Assembly (NCBI GenBank): GCA_030447505.1
Contig: JAUJOT010000004.1
Coordinates: forward strand, 124,001-188,000
Length of the DNA: 64,000 nt
Reading direction: 5' to 3'
From: Solirubrobacteraceae bacterium
GTDB taxonomy: Bacteria; Actinomycetota; Thermoleophilia; Solirubrobacterales; Solirubrobacteraceae
Shown here: piece after piece, positions 1 to 8,069 of the stretch
Layout: every line of letters starts with the position of its first letter
Numbering within the stretch: position 1 is the stretch's first letter
Notes under the pieces: model-generated
Database searches by the model: none
Seen by the model: only the letters and a program-made list of their open reading frames with translations
Told to the model about the DNA's origin: nothing
Position numbers and translations under genes: made by a program

Positions 1-844
1 CGACCTCGAGCGCGCGCGCCTGGTCGCGCAGCGCGCCGGCGAGCGCGCCCCGATCGCCGACGATCACGACCCGTGGCCGGGCCGGCGCCGCGATCGTCGC
101 GACCGCGGCGATGACGTCCTGGTGGCCCTTGAGCGGATGCAGCGCGCCGATCGACAGGACCGTCGGCTCCCGCCGTCCGTCGCCGGGCGTGAACGTGTCG
201 CTGTCGACGCCGAGCGGCACGACGCCTGCATGCACGCCGTAGATCCGCGCGAGGTTCGCGGCCGTGAACCGCGAGTGCGTGACGATCGTGTCGGCGCCCA
301 CGATGTGACGGCGGTCCAGGCGCTTGCGCAGCGCCTCGTAGGGATCGAGGCCGGCGCCGATCAGCCGCGGCCGCAGGCCCCGCGGCGTGCCGAAGGCCGG
401 CATCGGCTCGTGCAGCGCGCGCAACGGCTCGGGTGCGTACGCGAGCGTCGGCGTGCGCAGGTGGGGGAGGACCTCGTGCGCCTGCACGAGCAGCGACGCA
501 TGCGCGAACACGACGTCGTGACCGGCGGCGTCGATCCGCGCCGCCAGCGTGCGGCCGTAATGCGGGAGGCGCGCGAGCTGCCACAGGCGGTGCAGCGCCG
601 AGGCCGGCTCGCGCAGCGGGAGGCGGTGGACCGTGACGTCGTCGGGCAGGCGCACGAGGCGCAGCTCGGGCGGCGCCTGTGCCATCCGCGTGTAGACGGT
701 GAAGCGATGGCGCGGCCGCCGCGCGACGTACTCGGCGAGCACCCGCGGCGCGCCACCGGCCTCGGGCAGGTGGTGCACGATCGCGATGTCGAGGGCCCGC
801 CCGGCGTCCGGGCCCGGCCCGGGCGAGCGGGGCTCTGCGAGCAT
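1..844 (-). CDS. GT4 family glycosyltransferase, C-terminus beyond the window
   Basis: The minus strand is open from an ATG at 844 to the window edge, giving the first 281 residues of a GT-B glycosyltransferase. The N-terminus contains IAIVHHLPEAGGAPRV, the glycine-rich acceptor-side loop of GT4 enzymes. The middle has a THSRFTAANLARIYG helix followed by VVPLGVD, and the second Rossmann domain opens with LSIGALHPLKGHQD and RVVIVGD. The donor-site ExFGxxxxE segment would lie off the window. It probably transfers a sugar from an NDP-sugar to a lipid-linked glycan in the cytoplasm. Its start lies only 6 bp from that of the divergent GT2 gene, so one of the two starts may be further in. Family assignment is firm; the substrate is unknown. 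Confidence 0.85.
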   Translation of the reverse strand, partial: MLAEPRSPGPGPDAGRALDIAIVHHLPEAGGAPRVLAEYVARRPRHRFTVYTRMAQAPPELRLVRLPDDVTVHRLPLREPASALHRLWQLARLPHYGRTLAARIDAAGHDVVFAHASLLVQAHEVLPHLRTPTLAYAPEPLRALHEPMPAFGTPRGLRPRLIGAGLDPYEALRKRLDRRHIVGADTIVTHSRFTAANLARIYGVHAGVVPLGVDSDTFTPGDGRREPTVLSIGALHPLKGHQDVIAAVATIAAPARPRVVIVGDRGALAGALRDQARALEV

Positions 845-850
845 CCGCGC

Positions 851-1783
851 ATGGTCGCAGGCGACATCCCCGACATCTCGGTCGTCGTCGTCAACTACCG
901 CAGCGCCGAGCTCGCCGTGCGGGCGCTCGCGAGCGCATCGGCGAGCGCCGGCGACGCCGTCGTCGAGGAGATCGTCGTCGACAACGCGTCCGATGACGGC
1001 AGCCTCGAGCTGCTGCGCGCGCGCCGGCCGCAGGCGCAGCTGATCGCCAACGCCGACAACCGCGGCTTCGCGGCCGCCGTCAACCAGGGACTGGCGATCG
1101 CGCGCGGGCGCAGCGTGCTGCTGCTCAATCCGGACACCGTCGCGGGCGAGGACGCGCTGGCGCGCATGCTGACCTATCTCGACGAGCACGCGCGCGCCGG
1201 CATCGTCGCGCCGCTGCTGCGTCATTCCGACGGCTCGCTGCAGCTCAGCGTGCACCGGCGCTTTCCCAACCTGCTGACGCTGTTCGTCGAGTTCTGCGCG
1301 CCGCTGCACGTGCTCTCGAAGACGCGCTGGCACCCGCACACGCTGCCGCCCGGCAGCCTGCAGCGCGCGCGGCCGATCTGCCATGCCGCCGGCGCCGCGC
1401 TGCTCGTGCGGGCCGACGCCGCGCGTGCCGCCGGCCCGCTCGACGAGCGCTTCTTCCTCTACCTCGAGGAGACCGATTGGCAGCGCCGCATGACGCGCGC
1501 CGGATGGGAGATCCATCTCGAGCCCGCGGCGCAGATGGTGCACGTCGGTCAGGGCAGCGATCACGAGGTGGAGGTCGTCTCGCGCCACTACGTCGACAGC
1601 GCGCAGCTCTTCTTCGGCTCGCGGGCGCGGCCCGTGATGCGCGCCGGCGCCGCGATCTCCGTCTGGTCGGCGCGCGCCGCAGGCCGCGCGCGACCCGGTG
1701 ATCCGCGCTTCGCCAAGCTCGAGCGCGCCTACGGCCACGTGCGCGAGCAGCTGCGCCGGCGTCCGGCGAGCGCGCGGCGGTAG
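851..1783 (+). CDS. GT2 family glycosyltransferase (rhamnosyltransferase-like)
   Basis: This 310-residue protein has a canonical GT-A fold. ISVVVVNYRS opens the nucleotide-binding domain, VDNASDDGS follows, NADNRGFAAAVNQG is the acceptor/donor loop and LLLNPDTV carries the metal-binding DXD-type position. ERFFLYLEETDWQRR is the GT2 catalytic-base region typical of Wbb/rhamnosyltransferase-like enzymes. No membrane segments are seen, so it is a cytoplasmic or peripheral enzyme. The frame is open well upstream, but homology begins just after the ATG at 851. The 3' end overlaps the convergent GT4 gene by 55 bp. It likely adds one sugar to the surface polysaccharide made by this locus; which sugar cannot be read from sequence. 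Confidence 0.9.
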   Translation: MVAGDIPDISVVVVNYRSAELAVRALASASASAGDAVVEEIVVDNASDDGSLELLRARRPQAQLIANADNRGFAAAVNQGLAIARGRSVLLLNPDTVAGEDALARMLTYLDEHARAGIVAPLLRHSDGSLQLSVHRRFPNLLTLFVEFCAPLHVLSKTRWHPHTLPPGSLQRARPICHAAGAALLVRADAARAAGPLDERFFLYLEETDWQRRMTRAGWEIHLEPAAQMVHVGQGSDHEVEVVSRHYVDSAQLFFGSRARPVMRAGAAISVWSARAAGRARPGDPRFAKLERAYGHVREQLRRRPASARR

Positions 1784-2931
1784 GACGCCAGCGTCGCCGC
1801 AGCGGCCGCGTCCCAGGTGAACGCGCGGCAGCGCTCGCCGCCGCGAGCGACGAGCTCCGCGCGCAGCTGCTCGGACCGAAGCAGCCGCTCGACGCCGCGC
1901 GCGATGTCGTGCGGATCGTGCGGGTCGAACAGGACGGCGGCGTCCCCGGCGACCTCGGGCAGCGAGGAGGCGTTCGAGCACGCGACCGGCACGCCCCGTC
2001 CCATCGCCTCCAGCACCGGCAGGCCGAAGCCCTCGTCGAACGATGGCAGCACGGCGCAGCTCGCGAGCTCGTACAGCCCCTCGAGCTCGGCGTCGGAGAC
2101 CCAGCCCGTGAAGCGGATGCGGTCGGCGAGGCCAAGCTCGGCGGCGAGCGCGCGCAGCTCGGGCTCGAACTCGGATCGCGATCCCGCGAACACGACCTGC
2201 GCCCGTCGATCCGCGAGCAGGGCGAGCGCGCGGATCAGCCCGGCGGGGTTCTTGTGGCGGCGAACCTGGCCGACGCACAGCAGCAGCGGCGCCTCGCCGA
2301 GGTCGAAGCGGCCGCGCAGATGCGCCGCCGCAGCGGGCTTGGCGTGGCGCTCGATCCGAACGCCGTGCGCGACGACGTCGATCTTCGCGGCCGGCAGCCC
2401 GAGCGTCGCCACGATGTCGTCGCGCGCCACGCTCGAGCCCGTGATCACGCGGTCCGCGGCGCGGGCGCTGCGGGGCGCGGCGAGCTTCATCCCGAGCGTG
2501 CCGCGCAGGCCCATCGTCGTCGGATGGCGCAGCCAGATCAGGTCGTGCAGGGTGACGACCGTCGCCAGCCGCGGCGCGATCGGCGCGACGACGTTGGCGA
2601 GGCCGTGGACGACGTCGAGGCGCATCCGCGCCGCGAGCGCCGGTATCGCCGCCCATTGCGCGCTCATCGAGGCGATCGCCGACGCCGGTCCGGGCCGCGA
2701 CGGGCTGAACGGAAGGCGCACCCATCGCACCGCCTCCGACCAGGGCGCGTCCGTCACGGCTTCTGGCAGGTCGCGGCTGACGAACGCCGTCAGCTCGATG
2801 CCGGGCTCGGCCTGCAGCAGCGCGGGAACGAGCTCGCGCGCGTAGCTGCCCATTCCGCCCGACTCGGCGGACAGATACGTGAGCGCGAGCCCGACGCGGA
2901 GGGCGCCGCAAGCGCCCGGTGCGACGATCAT
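1729..2931 (-). CDS. GT4 family glycosyltransferase
   Basis: This 400-residue GT-B enzyme contains VGLALTYLSAESGGMGSYAR at the N-terminus, a VVTLHDL strand, the VGQVRRHKNP donor-domain start and the PSFDEGFGLPVLEAMGRG donor-sugar-binding motif with the conserved Glu pair. These are GT4 hallmarks (mannosyl/rhamnosyl/glucosyltransferases). A GTG at 2940 is also in frame. I prefer the ATG at 2931 because TAGTGT (2942-2937, minus strand) ends 6 nt upstream, consistent with a leaderless transcript. The gene ends inside the tail of the convergent GT2. It closely resembles the GT4 at 5774-6904, including the CSNxSSLPEVAGDAA segment, so the two may be duplicates. Confidence 0.9.
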   Translation of the reverse strand: MIVAPGACGALRVGLALTYLSAESGGMGSYARELVPALLQAEPGIELTAFVSRDLPEAVTDAPWSEAVRWVRLPFSPSRPGPASAIASMSAQWAAIPALAARMRLDVVHGLANVVAPIAPRLATVVTLHDLIWLRHPTTMGLRGTLGMKLAAPRSARAADRVITGSSVARDDIVATLGLPAAKIDVVAHGVRIERHAKPAAAAHLRGRFDLGEAPLLLCVGQVRRHKNPAGLIRALALLADRRAQVVFAGSRSEFEPELRALAAELGLADRIRFTGWVSDAELEGLYELASCAVLPSFDEGFGLPVLEAMGRGVPVACSNASSLPEVAGDAAVLFDPHDPHDIARGVERLLRSEQLRAELVARGGERCRAFTWDAAAAATLASYRRALAGRRRSCSRTWP

Positions 2932-2949
2932 CGGCGACACTATGGCGCG

Positions 2950-3999
2950 ATGCGCGGTCCTCCCACGGCGTCAGACGGCGCAGCCGGAGCGGTCGCCGGC
3001 GTCGCGGTGCCCGCCTGCCCGGTGTGCGGGGAGCGCGGCAGCCGCGAGCTGCACAGCGGCCTGCGCGACCGCGTCTTCGGTGTCGCGCCCGGTCGCTGGA
3101 ACCTGCGCCGCTGCACGAGCTGCGGGACGGCCCGACTGGACCCGCGCCCCGCCGACGCGGCGATCGGCGACCTCTACGCCGCGTACTACACGCATGCGCC
3201 GCCGCAGGCGAACATCGCGCCCGCCGGCATCGGCGGGGCCTTGCGCGCGCTGCGCAACGCGCACATCAACGCGCGGCTGGGCTATGACCTGCGGCCCGCT
3301 TGGCGCGCCGGAAGGATCGCGGGGCGGCTGCTGCCGCCGCTGGCGGCGATCGCCGAGCGCGGCGTGCGCAGCCTGCCGGCGGGTGAGCGGCTGCTCGACG
3401 TCGGCTGCGGCAACGGCGAGTTCGTCGCCGAGGCAGCGGCGGCGGGCTGGCGGGCGAGCGGGATCGATCTCGACGCGGCCGCCGTCGCGGTCGGCCGCGC
3501 AGCCGGCCTCGACCTGGCCGAGCAATCCGTCCAGGAGCGCGCGGCGCGCGAGCCGCAGGCGTACGACGCCGTCACGCTGAGCCACGTCATCGAGCACGTG
3601 CCCGATCCCGTCGCGTTCCTGCGCGCGGTCCACCAGCTGCTGCGACCCGGCGGCCAGGTCTGGATCGCGACTCCCAACCTCGCGTCGCTCACGCACCGCC
3701 GCTTCGGCGCCGACTGGGTGCACCTCGACCCCCCGCGTCACCTCGTGCTGTTCGACCACGACGCGCTCGCGCGTGCCCTGACCGCGGCAGGCTTCGCGTC
3801 GATCCGCCGGCTGCGCCCGACTCCGACGGCAGGCCCGGCGTCCGCGATCAGCGCTGCGGTCGCGCGCGGTGTCTGCCCGGCCAACGGCGCGCGCGCGGTC
3901 GGCGCGGCCGAGCGCCTGCGCGCTGCCGGCGCCGACCTCTTCGCGCAGCTCGATCTGCGCCTCGCCGACGAGCTGCTGGTGCTGGCGTCACGGCCGTAG
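2950..3999 (+). CDS. Zinc-ribbon class I SAM-dependent methyltransferase
   Basis: A protein of 349 residues. The N-terminus carries CPVCG and CTSCG about 35 residues apart, a probable zinc ribbon. A SAM-binding domain follows with LLDVGCGNGEFV (motif I), GIDLD (motif II), SHVIEHVPDP (motif post-II) and LRPGGQVWIATPN. Such zinc-ribbon methyltransferases are common in polysaccharide and natural-product clusters, where they methylate sugars or glycan ends. The frame is open for a long way upstream, but homology starts at the ATG at 2950. The start lies 18 bp from that of the divergent GT4. A role in modifying the exported glycan is inferred from context. Confidence 0.85.
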   Translation: MRGPPTASDGAAGAVAGVAVPACPVCGERGSRELHSGLRDRVFGVAPGRWNLRRCTSCGTARLDPRPADAAIGDLYAAYYTHAPPQANIAPAGIGGALRALRNAHINARLGYDLRPAWRAGRIAGRLLPPLAAIAERGVRSLPAGERLLDVGCGNGEFVAEAAAAGWRASGIDLDAAAVAVGRAAGLDLAEQSVQERAAREPQAYDAVTLSHVIEHVPDPVAFLRAVHQLLRPGGQVWIATPNLASLTHRRFGADWVHLDPPRHLVLFDHDALARALTAAGFASIRRLRPTPTAGPASAISAAVARGVCPANGARAVGAAERLRAAGADLFAQLDLRLADELLVLASRP

Positions 4000-4003
4000 T
4001 TGC

Positions 4004-4600
4004 TCAGCGCGGTCGCCGGCGGGCGACGATCCAGACGTTGCGGCGCACGAGCGGCAGCCACGCCGCGGCAGCGAGCAGCCGCGGGCGGCGCTTGCGGCTC
4101 GTGTAGCGCGAGACGATCCCGGTGCCCGGCATGACCGACTCGTAGCCGAGCCGGCCGACCTCGAAGCCGTGGTCTGAGAACAGCAACCGGAAGCTGCGGC
4201 GGGTGAACGGACGCCGGTGCGTGTAGTCGTCCCATGCCCAGCGCTGCGCGTCCGGTGAGGAGGCGAACACGAGCCCGCCCGGCTTGAGGACACGAAACGC
4301 CTCTCCGACGACCGCCGCCGGGTCGGCGACGTGCTCGAGCAGGTCCTTCAGCACGACCCCGTCGAAGCGCGCGTCGTCGAACGGCAGCCGCTCACCGACC
4401 TCGGCGAGCAGGATCTCGCGGCCCTTGGCGCGCGCGGCGGCAACCGCCTCGGGCGAGCCGTCGATGCCCGTGTAGTCGGCGAAGTGGTCGGCGAGCCAGG
4501 CGGTTCCGCAGCCGACGTCGAGGATCGCCGCGCCGGCTGGGAAGTGACGTGTGACGTCACGGAAATAGCCTGGCTGCTCGTGCCAGTCGAAGTAGGCCAT
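4004..4600 (-). CDS. Class I SAM-dependent methyltransferase
   Basis: This 198-residue Methyltransf_11-type protein has AILDVGCGTAWLADHF as the SAM-binding loop, YTGIDGSPEAV as the ribose-binding acidic strand, LPFDDARFDGVVLKDLLEHV and LKPGGLVFASSPD. The C-terminal HRRPFTRRSFRLLFSDHGF segment matches many cluster methyltransferases. The ATG at 4600 is the only start that respects the family length. A TACGGT hexamer on the minus strand ends 11 nt upstream and shares its TA with the promoter of the divergent GT4. Convergent with the zinc-ribbon methyltransferase, with a 4-bp gap. The substrate is unknown; glycan or lipid-linked sugar is inferred. Confidence 0.85.
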   Translation of the reverse strand: MAYFDWHEQPGYFRDVTRHFPAGAAILDVGCGTAWLADHFADYTGIDGSPEAVAAARAKGREILLAEVGERLPFDDARFDGVVLKDLLEHVADPAAVVGEAFRVLKPGGLVFASSPDAQRWAWDDYTHRRPFTRRSFRLLFSDHGFEVGRLGYESVMPGTGIVSRYTSRKRRPRLLAAAAWLPLVRRNVWIVARRRPR

Positions 4601-4610
4601 GAGCGCGCGC

Positions 4611-4620
4611 ACCGTAGCAT
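4611..4620. promoter_or_regulatory. Putative bidirectional -10 element, A-N3-TA-N3-T
   Basis: The sequence ACCGTAGCAT contains TAGCAT on the plus strand, ending 9 nt before the GTG at 4629. It also contains TACGGT on the minus strand, ending 11 nt before the ATG at 4600. The two hexamers share the central TA. TANNNT is the core of actinobacterial -10 elements, and this spacing fits leaderless transcripts. No -35 match was found. Confidence 0.45.
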
Positions 4621-4628
4621 CGCCCCCC

Positions 4629-5774
4629 GTGCCGATCCGCCGTGTCGCGCTCAACGCGCTGTTCCTCGACCCGTCGGCGTCGGGTGGCCCGGAGACGTAC
4701 CTGCGCGGGCTCGTGCCGGCGCTTGCGGCGGAGTTCGCGAGCGTGCGATTTACCGTCTTCACGACACGCAGGGGCGCCCGCGCGCTGCGCGCCGACGGCT
4801 GGGACGCGACCGTCGGCGTGCGGTCGCTGCCGTGCGACGAGGGCCAGCGCGGGCGGCGCACCTTCGCCGAGCAGGTGCTGCTGCCGGCCTGCGTGCGGCG
4901 CGAGGACTTCGACGTGCTGCACAGCCTGGCGTCGGTCGCACCGATCCGCGCGCGCCTGCCGGCGGCGATCACGCTGCATGACCTCACCTTCATGCGCATG
5001 AGGACCTTCGGCGCGGTCACGACGTTCGGGATGAGCCAGATCATCACGCGAGCGGCGCGCAACGCCGACGCGATCGTCACCGTCAGCGCCGCCGCGCGCG
5101 ACGAGATCTCGAGCCGGCTCGGGATCGCGGCAGCGGACATCGCCGTCGTTCATCACGGCGCCGGCCGGCCGGCGTCCGTGCAGCCGACCGATCCCGGCGA
5201 GCTGAAGGCGCGCTACGGGCTCGGCGGCGGGCCGCTGGTGCTGTGCGTCGCGAGCAAGCGCCCGCACAAGAATCAGGAGCTGCTCGTGCGTGCGCTGCGC
5301 GAGCCGGCGCTCGAGCGCGACGCGACGCTCGTGCTCGCCGGCCATCCGGAGCCCTACGACGCGCAGCTTCGCGCGCTCGCCGCCGCGCTGGGCGTCGCCG
5401 ACCGCGTGCGCTTCGTCGACTACGTGCCCGACGCAGACCTCGAGGGCCTGTGGCGGATGGCGTCGGTCGCGGCGTTTCCGACGCGTGCCGAGGGGTTCGG
5501 CCTGCCGGTCGTCGAGGCGCTCGCGCGAGGGGTGCCCGTCGCCTGCTCGGACCTTCCCGTCCTGCGCGAGGTCGGCGGCGAGCACGTTCGCGTCTTCGAT
5601 CCCGACGATCCCGCCGGCGCTGCCCGCACGCTCGCGGACGCGCTCGCACAGGCCGGCGATCGCGACGCGGCGCGTGCCTGGGCGTCGCGCTACAGCTGGC
5701 AGCAGGCCGCGCGCGAGACGTTTGCCGCCTACGAGCGAGCGGTGGCGGCGTGGAGCGCCCGGCGCCGCAGCTGA
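4629..5774 (+). CDS. GT4 family glycosyltransferase
   Basis: This 381-residue GT-B enzyme has SASGGPETYLRGLVPAL (acceptor-side glycine loop), AITLHDLTF, VASKRPHKNQ at the donor-domain start and PTRAEGFGLPVVEALARG (donor-binding ExFG..E motif). A GTG start at 4629 is chosen over the in-frame ATG at 4599. That ATG overlaps the start codon of the divergent methyltransferase, whereas TAGCAT ends 9 nt before the GTG. The stop overlaps the next GT4 start by one base (TGATG), so the two are translationally coupled and probably act in sequence on the same glycan. Confidence 0.9.
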   Translation: MPIRRVALNALFLDPSASGGPETYLRGLVPALAAEFASVRFTVFTTRRGARALRADGWDATVGVRSLPCDEGQRGRRTFAEQVLLPACVRREDFDVLHSLASVAPIRARLPAAITLHDLTFMRMRTFGAVTTFGMSQIITRAARNADAIVTVSAAARDEISSRLGIAAADIAVVHHGAGRPASVQPTDPGELKARYGLGGGPLVLCVASKRPHKNQELLVRALREPALERDATLVLAGHPEPYDAQLRALAAALGVADRVRFVDYVPDADLEGLWRMASVAAFPTRAEGFGLPVVEALARGVPVACSDLPVLREVGGEHVRVFDPDDPAGAARTLADALAQAGDRDAARAWASRYSWQQAARETFAAYERAVAAWSARRRS

Positions 5775-6904
5775 TGCACGTCGGGCTGAACCTCGTCTTC
5801 CTCGTGCCCGGCGAGCAGGGCGGCATGGAGGTCTATGCGCGCGAGCTGCTGCACGCGCTCGCGATCGAGCGCCCGGAGCTTCGCCTGACGTCGTTCGTCA
5901 GCCGCGAGGCGCGCGCCGCGGGCGGGCCGTGGGACGACGTCGGCGCCGTCGTCGAGGTTCCGGTGAGCGCGCGCAGCCGCGTTCAGTGGGTGCGCGGCGA
6001 GCAGCAGCTGTTGCCGGGTCTGGCGCACCGCGCGGGCGTGCAGCTCGTGCACAGCCTCGCCAACACGGCGCCCGCGCGCGGGCGCTTCAAGCGCGTCGTG
6101 ACGATCCACGACCTGCACTACCGCGTCATCCCCGAAGCCCACTTCGGCGTGCTCGCGCTCGGCCTGCGCGTGCTCGTCCCGCTCGGCGCGCGCCGCTCGC
6201 ACCGCGTCATCGCGGTGTCGCATGACACGGGCGCCGACGTGCGGCGCCACCTGGGCGTGCGGCGCGACCGCGTCGACGTCGTGCCAAACGGGGTCGGTCT
6301 GACGCCGGCCGCTGCGCCGCAGCCCGAGCAGCTCCTGCGCGAGCGTCACGCGCTCGGCTCGCGCCAGGTCGTCCTCTCGGTCTCCGCCAAGCGCCCGCAC
6401 AAGAACCTCAGGCGCCTGCTCGACGCGCTCGCGGCGATCCCCGCCGAGCGGCGCCCGCTGCTCGTCATCCCCGGCTACCGGACGCCGTACGAGCGCGAGC
6501 TGCGCGAGCACGCCCGCAGCCTCGGCGCGCTCGACGACGTGCGCTTCCTGGACTGGGTCTCGGACGCCGAGCTCGAGGGGCTCTATGCACTCTCGACGCT
6601 GTTCGTCTTCCCGTCGCTGCACGAGGGCTTCGGGCTGCCGGTGCTCGAGGCGATGAACCGCGGCCTGCCGGTCGCGTGCTCCAACGTCTCCTCGCTGCCG
6701 GAGGTCGCGGGCGACGCGGCGCTGCTGTTCGATCCGCGCGACACGAGCGCGATCACGGCCGCGATCGAGCACCTGCTGCACGATCGCGCGCAGGCCGAGC
6801 GCCTGTGCGCGGCGGGCCGCGCGCAGGCGGCGCGCTTCACGTGGGCGGCGACGGCGCGCGCGACGGCCGCAAGCTACGAGCGCGCGCTCGGGCGCCCGTC
6901 ATAG
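5774..6904 (+). CDS. GT4 family glycosyltransferase
   Basis: The protein has 376 residues. GEQGGMEVYARELLHAL forms the acceptor-side loop, VVTIHDLHY follows, and VSAKRPHKNLRRLL opens the donor domain. PSLHEGFGLPVLEAMNRG carries the catalytic ExFG..E motif. Start and stop are fused with the upstream GT4 as TGATG, indicating coupled translation. The 3' end overlaps the convergent GT4 gene by 31 bp. It is the closest relative in this window of the GT4 at 1729-2931. A role in surface glycan assembly is inferred from the neighbours; donor and acceptor are not predictable. Confidence 0.9.
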   Translation: MHVGLNLVFLVPGEQGGMEVYARELLHALAIERPELRLTSFVSREARAAGGPWDDVGAVVEVPVSARSRVQWVRGEQQLLPGLAHRAGVQLVHSLANTAPARGRFKRVVTIHDLHYRVIPEAHFGVLALGLRVLVPLGARRSHRVIAVSHDTGADVRRHLGVRRDRVDVVPNGVGLTPAAAPQPEQLLRERHALGSRQVVLSVSAKRPHKNLRRLLDALAAIPAERRPLLVIPGYRTPYERELREHARSLGALDDVRFLDWVSDAELEGLYALSTLFVFPSLHEGFGLPVLEAMNRGLPVACSNVSSLPEVAGDAALLFDPRDTSAITAAIEHLLHDRAQAERLCAAGRAQAARFTWAATARATAASYERALGRPS

Positions 6905-8034
6905 ACGGCGGCGACGCTGTCCAGGGAGCTCGCCAGCGAGAGCCGCTGCGCGTTTCGCGCAAACCACGCCGCGGTCTGCTCGCGCAGCGCGGGGCCGGCG
7001 GCGCGGACGCGCAGGATCGCGTCGGCAAGGTCCTGCGGGCTGGCCGAGCGCGCGACGTAGCCGTTGCGGCCCTCGTCGACGAGCTCGGTCGCAGCGTTGT
7101 CGCGGTCGGCGACGACGACGCTCGGCACGCCTCGCGCCGCGGCCTCGACGACGACGAGCCCGTAGCCCTCGCGACGCGACGGAAGCACCATGCAGAGCGC
7201 GTGCTCGAGGCCGTCCTCGACCTCCTGGGCGCCGACGAACCCCGGCGCGCGGGCGACCTCGCCCAGCCCGTGCGCCTCGATGCGCGCCAGCACGGCCTCG
7301 CGCTCGGGGCCGTCGCCGTAGATCGTCAGCCGCAGCTCGGGGGCGCGCTCGCGCAGCGCCGCGAACGCGTCGACGAGCGCCGGGATGCGCTTCTCGGCGA
7401 TGTGGCGACCGGCGAAGACGACCTCCGGCCGTGCCGGCCGCGGCGCGGGCGTCTCCAGCGAGCCGGCGTACTCGCCGCAGAGCACCGAGACCTCGCCGCG
7501 CACGCCTTCGGCGCGCAGCCTGCAGGCGGTCAGCTGCGCGAAGCAGAACGCGCGCTGGCGCACGCGCAGGCCGAGGCGCTGCACGCCCCAGCCGATCCGG
7601 CCGCCGACGGGGCCGAGGTACTCGCGCCAGTACTCGCGCGACCACAGCTCGTGCCAGTCGACGACGAGCCGGTACCCCTGCGGCCGGCGCAGCAGCCCGG
7701 CGGCGAGCAGCGAGAAGTACGGAAACGATGCGGTGTGGACGACGTCGTAGCCGCGACCGTGGCGCAGCAGGTGCACGAGCACGCCGGCGCCGAAGACGAG
7801 CGGCGGCGCGATCCTGCGGCGGCCGCCCTCGGAGTAGAGCGCCAGCCGCGGGCCGGCCGTGCGGACGGTCACGCCGGCGACGTCGGGCCGCTCGCCGCGC
7901 GCCCATTGGCGCAGCGTCAGGTAGGTCACGTCGTGATCGTCGGCCGCCAGGCGCTCGGCGAGGTTCCGATACCAGCGCTCGGCGCCGCCGATCGTATGCG
8001 GATACAGGCAGTCGTAGACGATCAGGATCCGCAC
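6874..8034 (-). CDS. GT4 family glycosyltransferase
   Basis: This 386-residue GT-B enzyme starts at a GTG at 8034 with a typical ILIVYDCLYPHTIGGAERWY N-terminus. VVFAGRHIAEKRIPALVDAF opens the donor domain, and PSRREGYGLVVVEAAARG is the donor-binding motif, with Tyr replacing the usual Phe. The reading frame is open upstream into the tyrosinase gene, but that extension is low-complexity antisense and is excluded. The gene lies downstream of the tyrosinase operon on the same strand, separated by a hairpin. It is functionally part of the glycan locus rather than that operon. Confidence 0.88.
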   Translation of the reverse strand: MRILIVYDCLYPHTIGGAERWYRNLAERLAADDHDVTYLTLRQWARGERPDVAGVTVRTAGPRLALYSEGGRRRIAPPLVFGAGVLVHLLRHGRGYDVVHTASFPYFSLLAAGLLRRPQGYRLVVDWHELWSREYWREYLGPVGGRIGWGVQRLGLRVRQRAFCFAQLTACRLRAEGVRGEVSVLCGEYAGSLETPAPRPARPEVVFAGRHIAEKRIPALVDAFAALRERAPELRLTIYGDGPEREAVLARIEAHGLGEVARAPGFVGAQEVEDGLEHALCMVLPSRREGYGLVVVEAAARGVPSVVVADRDNAATELVDEGRNGYVARSASPQDLADAILRVRAAGPALREQTAAWFARNAQRLSLASSLDSVAAVYDGRPSARS

Positions 8035-8049
8035 ACGACCGGAGACTGT

Positions 8050-8066
8050 CAGAGCCGACGGCTCTG
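8050..8066 (-). terminator. Hairpin 3' of the tyrosinase operon
   Basis: CAGAGCC and GGCTCTG form a perfect 7-bp stem around a GAC loop, 4 nt beyond the tyrosinase stop codon. No U-tract follows, as is common in GC-rich actinobacteria. It sits 15 bp before the GTG of the downstream GT4. Confidence 0.5.
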
Positions 8067-8069
8067 CCG

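Noticed and set aside
4599-4628. ATG at 4599 as start of the GT4
   Set aside because: It overlaps the start codon of the divergent methyltransferase and would place the shared promoter inside the gene. The GTG at 4629 has a -10 at the usual distance.
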